A stretch of 64,000 nt of DNA from Mycteria americana (taxonomy: Eukaryota > Chordata > Aves > Ciconiiformes > Ciconiidae). The DNA lies in assembly GCF_035582795.1 (NCBI RefSeq), contig NC_134366.1:136548756-136612755 (forward strand), written 5' to 3'. Made by a program: the position numbers and the translations under genes. Under the pieces are notes generated by a model, which was given only the letters and a program-made list of their open reading frames with translations, had not been told where the DNA came from and ran no database searches. Of the stretch, positions 61,838 to 64,000 are shown one piece after another. How positions within the stretch are numbered: the stretch's first letter is position 1; each line of letters starts with the position of its first letter.

Positions 61838-61954
61838 CTCTGCTTTTAAGTCTGAGCGAATTCGGACCACGCACCTTTGAACAGCCATTTGAAAGGTAAA
61901 ACTAATAACACCTTTAATTTTCAACAAGGCTTCTTCACAAAGATTCCTTCGAGA
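61838..61954 (-). CDS. ARMC1: ARMC1 coding exon, middle of the HMA-like domain (39 codons)
   Basis: A 117-nt minus-strand exon encodes [20 protein letters not shown] and continues [19 protein letters not shown]. The alternation of a helix ([12 protein letters not shown]), a strand ([10 protein letters not shown]) and a strand (RCVVRIRS) fits the HMA-like beta-alpha-beta fold of ARMC1, which lacks the CxxC metal pair of true copper chaperones. Acceptor TTTTTAG lies just right of 61954 and donor GAG|GTAAGTG at 61831-61837. Phase 0 at both ends. Together with the two following exons this gives 127 residues, a little under half of the roughly 282-residue family protein. The armadillo-repeat half should be encoded beyond position 64000, because no further ARMC1 exon is recognisable in 61955-64000. 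Confidence 0.94.
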
Positions 61955-62138
61955 CTAAAAAACAAACAAAAAACCCCACAACTAAAGTATCTGCATAATA
62001 CACCATGTGCAAACGCTAACAATTAATTCTTAAGGAATTCCTGTATGTCTGAGGGCAGGTGGTTACTTGACAGCACTTTCGTAAAAGAAAAACTAAGACT
62101 TACATTTTAGTGCACAAATATTAGACTCTCTTGCCACC

Positions 62139-62154
62139 AAAAAAAAAAAAAAAA
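62139..62154 (+). repeat. A16 homopolymer in an ARMC1 intron
   Basis: Sixteen A residues followed by GAAAAGAAAAAA. On the gene's sense (minus) strand this is a T tract. Confidence 0.85.
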
Positions 62155-63459
62155 GAAAAGAAAAAATTGCTTACACTTTAGAGAAGGATGGAATCAACTG
62201 TAAATAATTAGAGAAAAGTGCTGAAAAGCAAAGAATGTTTTTCTCCGTATGATCAGCTAAACAGTCCCCTCTGGTTAAGTTCTGATTGACTGAAGTGCTC
62301 ATTGATGAGTAGTTAGTGTTTAAGTTGCTATTTATCAGACACCTTGCCTCCATACTGACGGAATGCATCAAAGCAGCTGTTGTATCTTTCAGCTGCTTCA
62401 TCTGTGGCAGCTCACGGACATCACTGCACAACATAAGCTTAATTCTTATTTCAAAGGGAAAATATTTGGTTGATAACCCACAGAATGCTATGTTTAAAGC
62501 AAGTGACATCGCCTACTGTGCTGTAACATTACATTGACCTGTATTAGTTGCATCTGTTCTACATTATCTTAGAATGTTCTATTAATCTTTTTTCCTTTTA
62601 ATATGTGCACAAGATGGTTGTCACAAAAAGGATTAAAACATACTTGGAGAGACTGCTAGCACAGAAGGGCAAAAAATAAAAGATAACAGTACCAGAAATG
62701 AACTCAAGTTGAAATTACTCAAGTTGAAAAATAATGATGTATTTAACTTTTACTGCAAGCTTCTGCAAGGTTTTAAATAATAAGCTATTTCAAAGCGTAT
62801 TTACATTAGTTATCAATTACTGGTCAGTACTTGGGCCAGTTTCATGCACAACAAGTAAATTAAATTATTTTAATATCTGGAAGAACCAACTGAAGCAGGG
62901 GGGTTTTTTTTAGCAGTTTAGCATATATATTGAAACAATTCATTTGTGTAAGTTTATGTATTGAAATAATTAACATTTTCGACAGTTAAAAAAAATAACA
63001 TTGCTGGATAGGCTACATTTCTCATACAGGAAATACTTGATGCAAAGATGATAGGCTGCCTTGCATGAGTGAAAGTCAAAACTACTTCTGGACACAAGAA
63101 GCAACACATTCGCAGCTTATTAGCCTAAATAAATAATTTATGCTTGCATGGGTGTATAGCAATTCTGTTACAGAATTTGGCTTTTTACTCTGAGATCCCA
63201 GGTTAAGTCACAGGCACGTCACAGGCATCCCACTTTAATTCAAAATGAGGCTTTCAGTGATCAGATAACTGGTGAATCACTTCTTAAAGACAAAACTTAC
63301 CAAGATCCATACAGACTCTGTAAAAAGCTGGAAGCTTGGCAGCCACCGGCCTTGCCATACAAACAACTTTTGCAAAGTATGTCTAACTATGGCAATTAGG
63401 CACAAGCCCAAACAATGCAACCTAGACATCTTTCTGCCTGGTACTCCTGAGGCATGGGC

Positions 63460-63491
63460 ACAGGGTAGGACAGGTACAGGGTAGGACAGGT
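63460..63491 (+). repeat. Perfect 16-bp tandem duplication in an ARMC1 intron
   Basis: ACAGGGTAGGACAGGT is present twice in a row without mismatch. Confidence 0.95.
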
Positions 63492-63608
63492 GAAATTTAG
63501 GTTATTTTCTTGCATACCTTTTAGTCTAGCAAGTAGTCCTGCTAGACTGCTGAACACCGATTACCATACCGTAATAAATACTACTCTAATGTACTGGTTC
63601 TTTTTTCC

Positions 63609-63624
63609 TTTTTTTTTTTTTTTT
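63609..63624 (+). repeat. T16 homopolymer in an ARMC1 intron
   Basis: Sixteen T residues preceded by TTTTTTCC and followed by AAAGC. On the gene's sense strand it reads as an A run. Confidence 0.85.
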
Positions 63625-64000
63625 AAAGCTTATCATCAAATTTGATAATTAGATCTTAAAATAAAAACATCCGACCCCACACTAAACAACAACTGCCCTT
63701 TCCCTTCCCTTCCTGAAATAATTAATATCTCATATTTGAGGTTTTAAAATCCACAAGCATTTGTAGGATTTGCAATCATTCCTAACAGCAGCTTCTTGTT
63801 TCAAATCTAAATGACAAAACACAGGTAAACCAAGAACACAGCATTTAGAGCCCTGCGTTTACTTGTGCCACCTAATATTCTTTGCTAGTTAAGTCGGGAA
63901 TAAACTGTTGAATGAAACTAAACTGCTTTTGTTGTTCACATCCTTCATCATTCTCCCAGTCCCAACTTATCCTGACATTTAAAACAGCGTTATAGGGATT

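Larger units (their letters stand above)
61955..64000 (-). other. ARMC1: ARMC1 intron, continuing past the window edge
   Basis: Everything right of the exon at 61838-61954 is intronic as far as I can see. I looked for the preceding exon (encoding the RRRKAQFFLGTTNKRAK region) and did not find it. The interval holds an A16 run (62139-62154) followed by GAAAAG, a T16 run (63609-63624), a T8 run near 62904, and a perfect 16-bp tandem pair (63460-63491). The frames at 62171-62509 and 63272-63484 lack family resemblance and usable splice context. Confidence 0.6.

Noticed and set aside
62171..62509. 112-codon minus-strand frame as an upstream ARMC1 exon
   Set aside because: The translation has no resemblance to the armadillo or HMA regions of ARMC1 and lacks suitable splice sites at its edges.
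1..64000. tRNA, rRNA, snRNA, microRNA, CRISPR or viral genes
   Set aside because: Scanned by eye on both strands for B-box-like GGTTCGA cores, regular spacer arrays and retroviral motifs; none was convincing. Short or diverged RNA genes could be missed without a covariance-model search.

Overview
This window is vertebrate nuclear DNA, most likely from a bird. The evidence is a protein-coding gene with introns at the right end, a large non-coding majority, and several chicken-repeat-1 (CR1) LINE copies that end in the 8-bp satellite-like tail (ATTCTRTG)n typical of avian CR1. There are no operons, tRNA or rRNA genes, CRISPR arrays or bacterial/viral genes, and nearly all open frames over 60 codons are chance frames. 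The one host gene I can name is ARMC1 (minus strand). Its last three coding exons lie at 61838-61954, 61681-61755 and 60928-61119, followed by a 3' UTR running leftwards. The remaining exons lie beyond the right edge.

Layout. 1-58,900 is a gene-poor flank downstream of ARMC1. In human the corresponding interval lies between CYP7B1 and ARMC1 and is also gene-poor; this is recalled synteny, not something seen here. It holds an old minus-strand CR1 copy (about 1640-2035), a candidate conserved regulatory block (7090-8490), a CR1 tail (22094-22320), a 5'-truncated plus-strand CR1 (29026-29585), MIR-like SINE relics, an older CR1 3' end (36940-37015), an unclassified repeat present twice (39905-39989 and 41437-41521), and an isolated GC-rich CpG island with a 10-bp minisatellite (46130-46460). 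From 49676 to about 53600 a 3.7-kb CR1 with ORF1 esterase, endonuclease and reverse transcriptase remnants has inserted into an older CR1 copy of opposite orientation.

How the parts work together. ARMC1 encodes a mitochondria-associated protein; the three exons seen here carry the second half of its metal-binding-like (HMA-fold) domain and the C-terminal tail. The CR1 copies are dead retrotransposons: the longest has lost the endonuclease catalytic Glu, has a nonsense codon after the RT domain and several frameshifts, although the RT FADD box survives. The CpG island is about 14.5 kb beyond the ARMC1 stop codon and has no recognisable coding exon, so it may mark an unannotated (probably non-coding) promoter or a GC-rich regulatory element. 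I did not find a clear new biological system. The items most worth a second look are the CpG island/minisatellite, the nested CR1, the regulatory-looking block at 7-8.5 kb, and the 85-bp repeat pair.
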